Assembly: GCF_040182365.1 (NCBI RefSeq)
Contig: NZ_CP144460.1
Span: forward strand, 2,604,001-2,668,000
Length of the DNA: 64,000 nucleotides
Source of the DNA: Xanthomonas sp. 10-10
GTDB lineage: Bacteria > Pseudomonadota > Gammaproteobacteria > Xanthomonadales > Xanthomonadaceae
Reading direction: 5' to 3'
Shown here in pieces: positions 51,106 to 59,927 of the stretch. The stretch's first letter is position 1; every line of letters begins with the position of its first letter. Below the pieces are notes generated by a model. It searched no databases. It was not told the DNA's origin and worked only from the letters and a program-made list of their open reading frames with translations. The position numbers and the translations under genes were made by a program.

Positions 51106-52961
51106 TACGGGCTCGACTCGCCTGGCGCATCGGGGAGCGCCAGCCCATGCAGGTTAGCGTAGATTCGTGCGGCAAGTGCGGCATTGACCCCGTCTACCCG
51201 CGCAATCTCGGCTTCGCCGGCCGCCTTGAGACCGACCAGGCCGCCGAAATGCTTGAGCAGGCTCGCGCGGCGTCGCGGGCCGATGCCGGGAATGTCCTCG
51301 AGCTTGCTGGTCATGCGCGCTTTCTGGCGGCGCCCGCGGTGTCCGGTGATCGCAAAGCGGTGCGCTTCGTCACGCACCTGCTGGATGAATTGCAGTGCCG
51401 GCGATGCAGCGCCCGGTCGCAACTCGCGGCCATCGGCCATGATCAGCGCCTCGTGCCCTGCCCTGCGCTCCTCGCCCTTGGCCACGCCGACCAGCACGAC
51501 GTTCTCCACGCCCAGGTCGGCCAGCGCAGCCTGCGCCTGCGCCAGCTGACCGGCACCGCCGTCGATCAGCAGCACATCGGGGAGGACGCCGTTTTCTTCC
51601 ACTGCACGTCGAAACCGACGCTCGATCGCCTGGTGCATCGCCGCGTAATCGTCGCCCGGCGTAATGCCGGAAATATTGAAGCGGCGATATTGGCCGCGTA
51701 CCGGGCCGCTGGCGTCGAACACGACACACGACGCGACCGTGGCTTCGCCCATGGTGTGACTGATGTCGAAGCACTCCACGCGCTTGACCTGCTCGGGCAG
51801 GCCCAGCATCTCGCGCAGCGCTTCGCTGCGTGCGTGCTGTGCGCTCTGGCTGGTGAGCTCGGTGACCAGGGTCAGCTGCGCGTTGCGCGTGGCCAGCAGC
51901 AGGTAGCCGGCACGCTCGCCGCGCACGTTCCACTTCAACGCCACCTTGTGCTCGGCGGCGGCGCTGAGCGCAGCCTCGATCAGTTCGGCATCGGGGATGT
52001 CGCGATCCAGCAAGATCTCGCGCGGCGGCGAGTGTTCGGCGTAGTACTGCGAGACGAACGCAGCCAGGATTTCGTCGGCGCTGTCTTCGCCGTTGGTCTT
52101 GGGAAAGAACGACCGCGTACCCAGATTGCGGCCGTCGCGGAAACTCAGCAGCAGCACGCAGGCCTGACTGGACTGGGTGGCGCAGGCCAGCACGTCCAGG
52201 TCGGCGGCGCGGCCGTCGACGTACTGGCGGTTCTGCATGCCGCGCAGCGACGACAGCAGATCGCGCAGACGCGCGGCGCGCTCGAATTCGAGCGCTTCGC
52301 TGGCCTGCTGCATCGATTGCATGATCTCTTCGCCGAGCTGATCGCTCTTGCCTTCGAGGAACATGGTGGCGCGGCGTACCGACTCGGCGTAATCGGGCGC
52401 GGCCACCAGATCCACGCACGGGCCGCTGCAGCGGCCGATCTGGTACTGCAGGCAGGGCCGCGAGCGGTTGCGAAACACGCTGTCTTCGCAACTGCGCAGC
52501 TTGAACAGCTTGTGCATCAGGCTCAGCGCTTCGCGCACGCCGGTCACGCCGGTGTAGGGGCCGAAATAGCGCCCCTGCACCGCACGCGGGCCGCGGTGCA
52601 GGGCGATACGCGGCCAGTCTTCGCGCGTCAGCAGCACATACGGGTAACTCTTGTCGTCGCGCAACGACACGTTGTAGCGCGGCGACAAGGATTTGATCAG
52701 CTGGTTTTCCAGCAGCAACGCCTCGGCCTCGCTGCGGGTCACGGTGACGTCCATGCGCGCGACCTGCGACAGCATCGAGGTCAGCCGCGCGTTCTTTGGC
52801 GTACCGTTGAAATAGCTGCCGACACGCTTGCGCAACGCACCGGCCTTGCCGACGTAGAGCAAGGTGTCGTCGGCCGCATACATGCGATAAACGCCGGGTG
52901 CGGTGCTCAGCTGCGCAGCAAACGCCTTTCCATCGAAGTCGGCTTTGGGCCTTGCGCTCAT
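51105..52961 (-). CDS. uvrC: Excinuclease ABC subunit C
   Basis: 618 residues. An N-terminal GIY-YIG nuclease domain (APGVYRMYAADDTLLYVGKAGALRKRVGSYF), a UVR motif for UvrB binding (MQSMQQASEALEFERAARLRDLLSSL), an RNase H-like domain (ECFDISHTMGEATVASCVVFD) and tandem helix-hairpin-helices at the end (LEDIPGIGPRRRASLLKHFGG, EIARVDGVNAALAARIY). It makes both incisions in nucleotide excision repair. It overlaps the NHL gene upstream (ATGA) and pgsA downstream. Confidence 0.97.
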   Translation of the reverse strand: MSARPKADFDGKAFAAQLSTAPGVYRMYAADDTLLYVGKAGALRKRVGSYFNGTPKNARLTSMLSQVARMDVTVTRSEAEALLLENQLIKSLSPRYNVSLRDDKSYPYVLLTREDWPRIALHRGPRAVQGRYFGPYTGVTGVREALSLMHKLFKLRSCEDSVFRNRSRPCLQYQIGRCSGPCVDLVAAPDYAESVRRATMFLEGKSDQLGEEIMQSMQQASEALEFERAARLRDLLSSLRGMQNRQYVDGRAADLDVLACATQSSQACVLLLSFRDGRNLGTRSFFPKTNGEDSADEILAAFVSQYYAEHSPPREILLDRDIPDAELIEAALSAAAEHKVALKWNVRGERAGYLLLATRNAQLTLVTELTSQSAQHARSEALREMLGLPEQVKRVECFDISHTMGEATVASCVVFDASGPVRGQYRRFNISGITPGDDYAAMHQAIERRFRRAVEENGVLPDVLLIDGGAGQLAQAQAALADLGVENVVLVGVAKGEERRAGHEALIMADGRELRPGAASPALQFIQQVRDEAHRFAITGHRGRRQKARMTSKLEDIPGIGPRRRASLLKHFGGLVGLKAAGEAEIARVDGVNAALAARIYANLHGLALPDAPGESSP

Positions 52962-54376
52962 TCTTCTATCGCAACATCGCTCAGTGCGCCGCTGGCAAGG
53001 TCGTAGCGCAAGACGGCGTGGGCGTCGGTTTCGGCAATCCAGACTGCGCCGGCGGCAACCGCCAACCCTGCCGGGCCGTGCAGACGGCGCGGCAGCTCGA
53101 CCGTGGTCAGTTCGCCGCCGCCCAGGCGCAGACAACGCAGGCGGCCGTTACCGGTGTCGGCAATCCACAGCAGCGGCGAATCGGCCGCCAGTGCGATGGC
53201 TTGCGGAAACTGCAGGCGTGCGGTGCCGCGTGGCCCGTCTTCGTCGCCGAACTGCCAGATGCCCTGCCCGCCCACCAGTGTCTGCACCAGGTCGCCGCGC
53301 AACTGCATGGTGCGAATCGACGAACCCAACCCGTCGCAGACGTAGGCGACCTGCTGCACGGCTGCCAAGCCGGCCGGCTGGGCGAATGCGGCGAGGTGGC
53401 CGCTACCATCGCGGATTTCGAGGGCGCCGGTGCCGGCACGTGCGCTCAGTGCGGCGCGCCCCAGGTCGTAACTCCAGATCCGGTTGTCGCCGGCCATGGC
53501 GATCAACACCTGGTTGTCGGCAATGGCCAGGCCTTGCGGATAGTTCAAGGCGGACGCACCGGCGAACGCCAGCGGCCCCTCGACCGGCTCGCCCGAGCGG
53601 CCGGTACCGCACAAGGTGTCCACCTGCCCGCTGCGCAGGTTGATGCGCCGCAGCGCGTGGTTGCCGGTGTCGGCGACGTACAGCTGATCGCGCTCCAGCG
53701 CCAGACCCTGCGGGCGACGAAAAGCCGCCTCGCCGGTACCGCCATCGATGAGATCGGCATTGCCGTGGCCGAATTGCCGCAACACCCGGCCGCCGTGCGT
53801 GCATTCGAGCACGCGGTGATGCCCGGTATCGGCGATATACAGACGGTCTTCGGTGGCGGCCAGCCCGGTCGGAAAACGCAGCGCCAGCCGCGGCTCGGGT
53901 TCGCGCTCCGCGATGCCCTGCAGGTCGGCGTCGGAGGGCGGTTGCTGGCCTTCGCACAATGCGGCCAGGGCCTTGTCCAGATCACCGGTGACGCCCACCA
54001 GACGCTGGCGCTCGCGGCCATAGGCATCCAGCAGGACCAGCGTGGGCCAGGATTCGATACCGAAGCGGCGCCAGGTTTCCCAGTCCTTGTCGAGCAGGAT
54101 CGGTGCACTGACGCCATGCCCGCGCAGTTGCTTGAGCGAGCGTTGCGGCAGGCGTTCGCTATCGAAACGCGGCGTCTGCACCACGATCACCTGCAGCCGC
54201 CCGGGGCTGCGCGCCTGCCACTGCGCCAGCTCGGCAAGACGCTCTGCGCACCACACCGAGCTGGCATTGACGAACGCCAGCACGAGCGCGCGGCCGCGAT
54301 GCTCCTGCAAGGTGGATGGCCTGGCATTGAGCCAGGTGGGAAATTCCGGCAGTTCCTGGGTGAGCTGGGCAGTCAT
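52958..54376 (-). CDS. Thioredoxin-like/NHL-repeat protein
   Basis: 472 residues. The N-terminal ~150 residues are a thioredoxin-like domain (ALVLAFVNASSVWCAERLAELAQW, then GIESWPTLVLLDAYGRERQRLVG with cis-proline WPT). The usual CxxC is reduced to SxxC (SVWC), so it is not a normal disulphide reductase. The rest forms a beta propeller of NHL repeats (RFPTGLAATEDRLYIADTGHHRVLE, RRPQGLALERDQLYVADTGNHALRRI, QFPQAIALAADSPLLWIADTGNGRLR). No signal peptide is seen. It is coupled to uvrC by a 4-base overlap. Confidence 0.9.
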   Translation of the reverse strand: MTAQLTQELPEFPTWLNARPSTLQEHRGRALVLAFVNASSVWCAERLAELAQWQARSPGRLQVIVVQTPRFDSERLPQRSLKQLRGHGVSAPILLDKDWETWRRFGIESWPTLVLLDAYGRERQRLVGVTGDLDKALAALCEGQQPPSDADLQGIAEREPEPRLALRFPTGLAATEDRLYIADTGHHRVLECTHGGRVLRQFGHGNADLIDGGTGEAAFRRPQGLALERDQLYVADTGNHALRRINLRSGQVDTLCGTGRSGEPVEGPLAFAGASALNYPQGLAIADNQVLIAMAGDNRIWSYDLGRAALSARAGTGALEIRDGSGHLAAFAQPAGLAAVQQVAYVCDGLGSSIRTMQLRGDLVQTLVGGQGIWQFGDEDGPRGTARLQFPQAIALAADSPLLWIADTGNGRLRCLRLGGGELTTVELPRRLHGPAGLAVAAGAVWIAETDAHAVLRYDLASGALSDVAIEE

Positions 54377-54399
54377 GGCGTAATTATGCCCAAGCGTGA

Positions 54400-54864
54400 T
54401 TAGCCGCGGGTGAGTCTGGCGACCGTCTGTCGCGCCGCGGTATCGACCAGCTGCCAGACCTGCTCGAACTCCTTGCTGCCGCCGGTGTACGGGTCGGGTA
54501 TTTCGTCACGCGCGTCCACGCCGGCCCACGGCAACCACAGGGCGACCTTGTCGCGTCGCGCTGCCGGCGCCAGACGCTGCAGATCGCGCAGATTGTTGCC
54601 GTCTGCGCACAGCAGCCAGTCGAAGTGTTCGAAATCCTCCTGGCGCACCTGCCGTGCGCGCAGGCCGGAGATATCCACCCCATGGCCGCGCGCGCAACCG
54701 ATGGCACGCGGGTCTGGCGGATCGCCGGCGTGCCAGTCGCCGGTGCCGGCCGAGTCGACCTCGATGCGTCGCGACAGGCGTGCCTCGTGCAGCCGTGCGC
54801 GCAAGGCACCCTCGCCCATCGGCGAGCGGCAGATATTGCCCAGGCACACGATCAGGACCTTCAT
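54400..54864 (-). CDS. Low-molecular-weight protein tyrosine phosphatase
   Basis: 154 residues. The P-loop CLGNICRSP (residues 7-15) holds the nucleophile cysteine and arginine, and the general acid Asp is in EIPDPYTGG near residue 125. Members control exopolysaccharide tyrosine kinases or stress responses. It overlaps kdsB by 4 bases and is thus coupled. Confidence 0.92.
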   Translation of the reverse strand: MKVLIVCLGNICRSPMGEGALRARLHEARLSRRIEVDSAGTGDWHAGDPPDPRAIGCARGHGVDISGLRARQVRQEDFEHFDWLLCADGNNLRDLQRLAPAARRDKVALWLPWAGVDARDEIPDPYTGGSKEFEQVWQLVDTAARQTVARLTRG

Positions 54865-55640
54865 GCCGATGCCACGCGCACTTGTGCCCGGGCCAGATCG
54901 TCCGGCGTATCGATGCCCGGCGGAAACTGCTCGGGCGTCAGCGCAACGGCGATGCGATGACCGGCTTCCATCGCGCGCAGCTGTTCCAGCGATTCGATCC
55001 GCTCCAGCAGGCCGGGCGGCATCGCCGCGAATTGCTGCAGGAATCCGGCGCGATAGGCGTAGATGCCGATATGGCGCAGCCATTGGCCGTGCTCGGGCAA
55101 GCGGTCGCGCTGGCTGGCGAAGCTGTCGCGATGCCAGGGGATCGGCGCGCGGCTGAAATACAGCGCGTGCCCGCCGGCGCTGCGCACCAGCTTGACCACA
55201 TTGGGGTCGAACAGATCGTGTGCGCTCTCCACCTGCGCGGCCAGCGTCGCCATCTCCGCGCCTGAGCGCAGTAGCAGCTCAGCGACCGCGCGAATACCCG
55301 CAGCCGGCGCAAACGGTTCGTCGCCCTGCAGATTCACCACGCACACATCGGCGTCCCAGCCGGCGATACGCGCGCATTCGGCCAGGCGATCTGTGCCGGA
55401 AACATGGTCGCTGCCGGTCATCGCGACGTGCACGCCAGGCATTGCCTCGATCGCGTCGGCAATCCGTACATCATCGGTTGCCACCCAGACCTCGCGCGCG
55501 CCTGCGGCCAGTGCCCGCTCGGCCACGTGCTGAATCATCGGGCGGTCGCCGATCAACTGCAGCGGCTTGCCCGGCAGACGGGTGGATGCATAACGCGCCG
55601 GAATGGCGACGACGAAATCGGCAGACGGGTTGTTGGTCAT
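54861..55640 (-). CDS. kdsB: 3-deoxy-manno-octulosonate cytidylyltransferase
   Basis: 259 residues. The CTP-binding start is [30 protein letters not shown]. Further motifs are [17 protein letters not shown] and YFSRAPIPW with RHIGIYAYR, all diagnostic for KdsB. It activates Kdo as CMP-Kdo for attachment to lipid A. It belongs with the lpxK-msbA genes upstream, though separated by 343 bases. Confidence 0.96.
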   Translation of the reverse strand: MTNNPSADFVVAIPARYASTRLPGKPLQLIGDRPMIQHVAERALAAGAREVWVATDDVRIADAIEAMPGVHVAMTGSDHVSGTDRLAECARIAGWDADVCVVNLQGDEPFAPAAGIRAVAELLLRSGAEMATLAAQVESAHDLFDPNVVKLVRSAGGHALYFSRAPIPWHRDSFASQRDRLPEHGQWLRHIGIYAYRAGFLQQFAAMPPGLLERIESLEQLRAMEAGHRIAVALTPEQFPPGIDTPDDLARAQVRVASA

Positions 55641-55983
55641 GGGGTCGCGTTCTCTGCAGCAAGGGTGTTGGAGCGGCCGGACGGTCGAGCAGGTGTGGCG
55701 TTCCTGGATCGGCAGCATTGCGTGTCGATCGCGACGTTGCGACGGATCGCAACAGTTGCAGTGGCACAGCATGGCGCCTGTGCCGTGTAGCGGCTGTCGC
55801 TGGCGCGACTGTACGAGAACGCTGAGGTCGTCGATGTAGCGGCGCCAGGCGCGCCGGCGGAGTGTCTCTGCAAACCGATTGCGACCCGGCGTAAAGCGGT
55901 ATCCCGCATCCAGCCAGCCTCCAGGATGACGTGCAACCGAGACGTGCGCAGGCAGCACATGCACGCGCAACAAGCGGCCAGGA
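55641..55983. other. Intergenic stretch between lpxK and kdsB
   Basis: 343 bases. No Trm112-type small gene, common at this position in other gamma-proteobacteria, was recognised. It probably contains the kdsB promoter. Confidence 0.4.
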
Positions 55984-57021
55984 TCAAACGCCCTGCCGGC
56001 TGGCTAACTTGTCCAACCGATCCAGCAGGCTCACCCAGAATGCAGCCGGCAACTCCGCCTTGAGCGGCACGCTGTACAGCCACTCATCGGCGAAAGGACG
56101 GCACTTCACTGCGTCCTTTTCGGTCATCAACACCGGCAGGCGACTGCCGAAACTGAAATCTGCAGCGCGGTACACGTGATGATCGGGAAACGCATGCGGC
56201 ACCACGCCGATGCCGCGCGCACGCAACATGGCGAAGAAGCGTTCGGGGTGCGCGATACCTGCCACGGCATGCACGCGCTGCCCGGCCAGCATGCTCAGTG
56301 GTTGCGCCCGTTTGCCGTCCATGGGCTGCACGCTGTCGATGCTCAGGCGCATCTGCCATTCGCCGAAACCGGCATCATCCGTGGTCTGTGCGGCAGTGGT
56401 GGCGCTGGCCTGCCCGAGATTGACCACGCGGAAATCGCAATCGCGCGCGCGTGCGGCCGGTTCGCGCAGCGGCCCGGCCGGTAGCAGGCGGCCATTGCCG
56501 TAGCGGCGCTGACCGTCGACCACCTCGATTTCCACGTCGCGTGCCAGCCGATAATGCTGCAAGCCGTCATCGCAGACGATGATGTCGCAACCGGCCTCGA
56601 CCAGCGCGCGCGCAGCGGCCACGCGATCGCTGTCCACACGCACGCGTGCGCCGGTTTTCCAGGCGATCAACACCGGCTCGTCGCCACCGAGCGCCACCGC
56701 CGTGTCTGCGTCCACCCATCGTGCAGTGCCGGAGTCGTCGCGGCCATAGCCACGGCTGGCAACGCCAGGTGTCCAGCCGGCTTCCTGCAGCTTGGACACC
56801 AGTGCGATGGTCAGGGGGGTCTTGCCGGTGCCCCCCGCCGTGACGTTGCCGACCACGATCACCGGCACCGGCACGCCATGCCGTTTACGCCAACCGCGGC
56901 GATACAGGCTACGCCGCAGCGCGATGGCCGCGCCATAGATCGGTGCCAGTACGCGTGCAGGCAGCGGAATCGGCGCGTTGTCGTACCAATAGCCCGGCGT
57001 ACGGGCGCCATGCTTGCTCAT
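55984..57021 (-). CDS. lpxK: Tetraacyldisaccharide 4'-kinase
   Basis: 345 residues. The Walker A motif is [58 protein letters not shown] is the catalytic segment, and [19 protein letters not shown] comes later. It adds the 4'-phosphate to lipid A precursor at the inner membrane. It overlaps msbA by 4 bases. Confidence 0.96.
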   Translation of the reverse strand: MSKHGARTPGYWYDNAPIPLPARVLAPIYGAAIALRRSLYRRGWRKRHGVPVPVIVVGNVTAGGTGKTPLTIALVSKLQEAGWTPGVASRGYGRDDSGTARWVDADTAVALGGDEPVLIAWKTGARVRVDSDRVAAARALVEAGCDIIVCDDGLQHYRLARDVEIEVVDGQRRYGNGRLLPAGPLREPAARARDCDFRVVNLGQASATTAAQTTDDAGFGEWQMRLSIDSVQPMDGKRAQPLSMLAGQRVHAVAGIAHPERFFAMLRARGIGVVPHAFPDHHVYRAADFSFGSRLPVLMTEKDAVKCRPFADEWLYSVPLKAELPAAFWVSLLDRLDKLASRQGV

Positions 57022-58787
57022 GCCTGCCGTTCGCGAAACTGCATGCCGTGCAGGTGCGAATACAACCCGCCCTGCGCCAGCAATTCGGTGTGGGTACCAC
57101 GCTCGACGATGCGGCCCTGATCCATCACCAGCACCTGGTCGGCATGCTCGATGGTGGACAGCCGGTGCGCGATCACCAGCGTGGTGCGGTCCGGCATCAG
57201 TTTGTGCAAGGCGTCCTGCACCAGTCGCTCCGACTCGTTGTCCAGCGCGGCGGTGGCTTCGTCCAGGATCAGGATCGGCGCATCCTTGAGCATCGCACGC
57301 GCGATCGCAAGACGCTGCCGCTGCCCGCCGGACAGCCGCCCGCCCTTGGTGCCGACGTGCGATTGCAAGCCCTCGGGCAGTTGCGCCACGAACTCCATCG
57401 CATTGGCGCCCAGGATCGCGCGCTCCAGTTGGCCGGCATCTGCGGTGCGCATTTCGCCATAGGCGACGTTGTCGGCGATGCTGCCGTCGAACAGCATGAC
57501 CTGCTGGCCAACCAGCGCGATCTGGCGACGCAGGTCCGCCAAGGCATACGCCTGTACCGGACGCCCATCGAGCAGGATCTGCCCGGCCTCGGCTTCATAA
57601 AAACGCGGAATCAGTTTGATCAGGCTGGATTTGCCGCTGCCGGAGCGGCCGACGATCGCGGTCACTGTGCCGGGTTGCGCGACAAAACTGACATCGGCCA
57701 GCGCCGGATTCACCTGGCCTGGGTAGCGGGCGGTGACATCGCGGAACTCGATCAGGCCTTTCGCGCGGGTCAAGGGCTCCGCGCCCTGATCCGGCTCGTC
57801 CGGGCTGTCGAGCACCGAGAACAGGCGCTCGGCCGAGGCCAGGCCGCGCTGGACCATGTTCTGCACATTGGTGAGCTGCTTGAGGCCTGGAATGATCGTC
57901 AGCATCGAAGTCATCAACACCACGAAGTCGCCCGCGGTCAGGCGCCCGGCCAAGGCCTGCGCACCGGCCACGAACAGCAGCGCCGACAGCCCGATCGCGC
58001 CGATCATCTGCACGGTGGCGGTGGAAATGCCGCGGGTGGATTCGACCTTCATCGCCAGGCGCAGGTTGCGGTCGGCCAGCGCCCCGTAGCGCTCCATTTC
58101 GGTCTGCTGGGCCCCGTAGATCTTGACCTCCTGGTGACTGGACAAGGTCTGGTCGGCGGCCTGCAACAGGTGCGCACCGCTCTCCTGGATGCTATGGCTG
58201 ATGCGCCTATAGCGCCGCGCCACCTTGTCCATCACCCAGGCCAGCACCGGTGCCAGTACCACGATGGTGAGCGTGACCTGCCAGCTATGCCACAGCATCA
58301 GCGCCAGTGCGCCGATCACCTGCAGCGACTGCTGGATCATCACCTTGACCGCATCCACCGCGGCCTGTGCGACTTGATCGGAATCCGAACCCAGGCGTAT
58401 CAACATCGATGGCACCGGCTCGGAATCGAAGCGCGAGCCCGGCAGACGCAGATACTTGGACATCACCTTGACGCGCAGATCGCGCGCAATGCTGCGCGCG
58501 GATTTGCCCATCGCCATGTCGGTGATATAGCCGGCAACGCCACGCACCACAAACAGCAGGATGATCTGCACCGGCAGCCAGCGGCTGACTTCGGCGTTCT
58601 TGTAAATAAAGGTCTCGTCGGTGATCGGCTTCATCAACGCCAGGAAGCCGGTGGTGCCTGCCGCTTCGACCAACGCGGCAATCAGCGCGGCGATCAGCAA
58701 CAGCCGATACGGCTTGGCGAAGCCCAACAGGCGACGGTACGTGCGCCAGGACGAGACTGGCGCCGGGCGGTCGTTGATGGTGGTCAC
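57018..58787 (-). CDS. msbA: Lipid A export ATP-binding/permease protein
   Basis: 589 residues. The N-terminal half has six membrane segments. The ABC domain has Walker [20 protein letters not shown], signature [32 protein letters not shown] and H-loop [13 protein letters not shown]. It flips lipid A core to the periplasmic face. The 3' end couples to lpxK and the start overlaps exbD by 4 bases. Confidence 0.96.
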   Translation of the reverse strand: MTTINDRPAPVSSWRTYRRLLGFAKPYRLLLIAALIAALVEAAGTTGFLALMKPITDETFIYKNAEVSRWLPVQIILLFVVRGVAGYITDMAMGKSARSIARDLRVKVMSKYLRLPGSRFDSEPVPSMLIRLGSDSDQVAQAAVDAVKVMIQQSLQVIGALALMLWHSWQVTLTIVVLAPVLAWVMDKVARRYRRISHSIQESGAHLLQAADQTLSSHQEVKIYGAQQTEMERYGALADRNLRLAMKVESTRGISTATVQMIGAIGLSALLFVAGAQALAGRLTAGDFVVLMTSMLTIIPGLKQLTNVQNMVQRGLASAERLFSVLDSPDEPDQGAEPLTRAKGLIEFRDVTARYPGQVNPALADVSFVAQPGTVTAIVGRSGSGKSSLIKLIPRFYEAEAGQILLDGRPVQAYALADLRRQIALVGQQVMLFDGSIADNVAYGEMRTADAGQLERAILGANAMEFVAQLPEGLQSHVGTKGGRLSGGQRQRLAIARAMLKDAPILILDEATAALDNESERLVQDALHKLMPDRTTLVIAHRLSTIEHADQVLVMDQGRIVERGTHTELLAQGGLYSHLHGMQFRERQA

Positions 58788-59239
58788 TGGCGGGTTCCGT
58801 TCTTGCTTGTCTTGCCGGCAGTGCCGGTCTGGGGCGCGGTCGCAATGGCGATACGCCGGAAGCCGAGCTGCCCCAACGCATCCTGCGCGGTGACAACGGC
58901 CTGATACGGCGTACGCGCATCGGCACGCATCAGCACCGTCTGCTCGCGGTCGTCGCCGGCGATCTGGGCGATGGTCTGCTTCAGCGACTCCACATCTGCG
59001 CGCAGGACTTCCTGGTCGTTGATGAAGTAATGCCCGTCGGCATTGACCAGCACGCTGAGCGAGCGCGGCGGCGCGCTGGTGTTCTGGTCGCTGGCAGTTG
59101 GCAATTGCAGCTGCAGCGTGGAGCGTGCGTCGAAGGTCGTGGTCACCACGAAGAAGATGATGAGGACGAGAATGACGTCAATCAATGGCACCAGGTCGAT
59201 ATGCGGCTCGTCCTGGCTTCGGTCGCTGCCGATGCGCAT
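58784..59239 (-). CDS. exbD: ExbD/TolR family biopolymer transporter
   Basis: 151 residues. One N-terminal helix with the key Asp in IDLVPLIDVILVLIIFFVV, then a periplasmic domain (SLSVLVNADGHYFINDQEV). It uses proton motive force together with ExbB to energise an unknown partner. The layout exbB-exbD-msbA is common in pseudomonads and xanthomonads. Confidence 0.92.
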   Translation of the reverse strand: MRIGSDRSQDEPHIDLVPLIDVILVLIIFFVVTTTFDARSTLQLQLPTASDQNTSAPPRSLSVLVNADGHYFINDQEVLRADVESLKQTIAQIAGDDREQTVLMRADARTPYQAVVTAQDALGQLGFRRIAIATAPQTGTAGKTSKNGTRQ

Positions 59240-59242
59240 CCG

Positions 59243-59899
59243 TCAGCCCTTCGCCATGGCAGGCTTGCTGCCGGACGCTGCCGCCGCCACAGGCGCCGCG
59301 CGGCCATCCATGGTGTCCAGCAACAGCGTGGCTTCCTGTTCCATCTCGATGATGTAGCCGGCAATGCGCCCCTTGAAGAAGCGATGCGCCATCAACGCGG
59401 GCACTGCGATGATCATGCCGGTGGCGGTGCACACCAGCGCCTTGCCGATGCCGCCGGCCAGCTGGTTCACATCGCCCACGCCGTGATCGAGGATGCCCAG
59501 GAACATCTGGATCATGCCGACCACCGTGCCGAGCAACCCCAGCAGCGGACCGGCCGAGGCGATGGTGCCCAGCGCGTTCAGGTAGCGCTCCATGCGGTGC
59601 ACCACATGGCGACCGGTATCTTCGATGCGTTCACGCACCAAATCGCGCGGACGACCGCGCACATCCAGCGCCGCCGCCAGCAGCGCGCCCAGCGGCGAAT
59701 TGCGCCGCAGCGACTCGATGTGGGTGGGATCCAGCGTGCCGCGCGCGGCCCAGTTACGGACTTCTTCGCCCAGCCCCGGCGGCGTCACTTCGTTACGGCG
59801 CAAGGCCCACAGACGCTCCAGTACGATCGCAAGGGCGATCACACCCAGCAACAGCAACGGCACCATCGGCCAACCGCCCGCCTTGACCAGCTCCAACAC
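59243..59899 (-). CDS. exbB: MotA/TolQ/ExbB proton channel protein
   Basis: 218 residues from the GTG at 59899, preceded by GGAGGAAT. The first helix is GGWPMVPLLLLGVIALAIVLERL. The channel part is GTIASAGPLLGLLGTVVGMIQMFLGI and KALVCTATGMIIAVPALMAHRFFKGRI. It forms the pore-side partner of ExbD, 3 bases ahead of it. Confidence 0.92.
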   Translation of the reverse strand: MLELVKAGGWPMVPLLLLGVIALAIVLERLWALRRNEVTPPGLGEEVRNWAARGTLDPTHIESLRRNSPLGALLAAALDVRGRPRDLVRERIEDTGRHVVHRMERYLNALGTIASAGPLLGLLGTVVGMIQMFLGILDHGVGDVNQLAGGIGKALVCTATGMIIAVPALMAHRFFKGRIAGYIIEMEQEATLLLDTMDGRAAPVAAAASGSKPAMAKG

Positions 59900-59927
59900 G
59901 ATTCGATTCCTCCGGCAACGCGGCCGC

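Noticed and set aside
56943..58904. 653-codon plus-strand frame
   Set aside because: Antisense of msbA and lpxK, both with intact Walker motifs.
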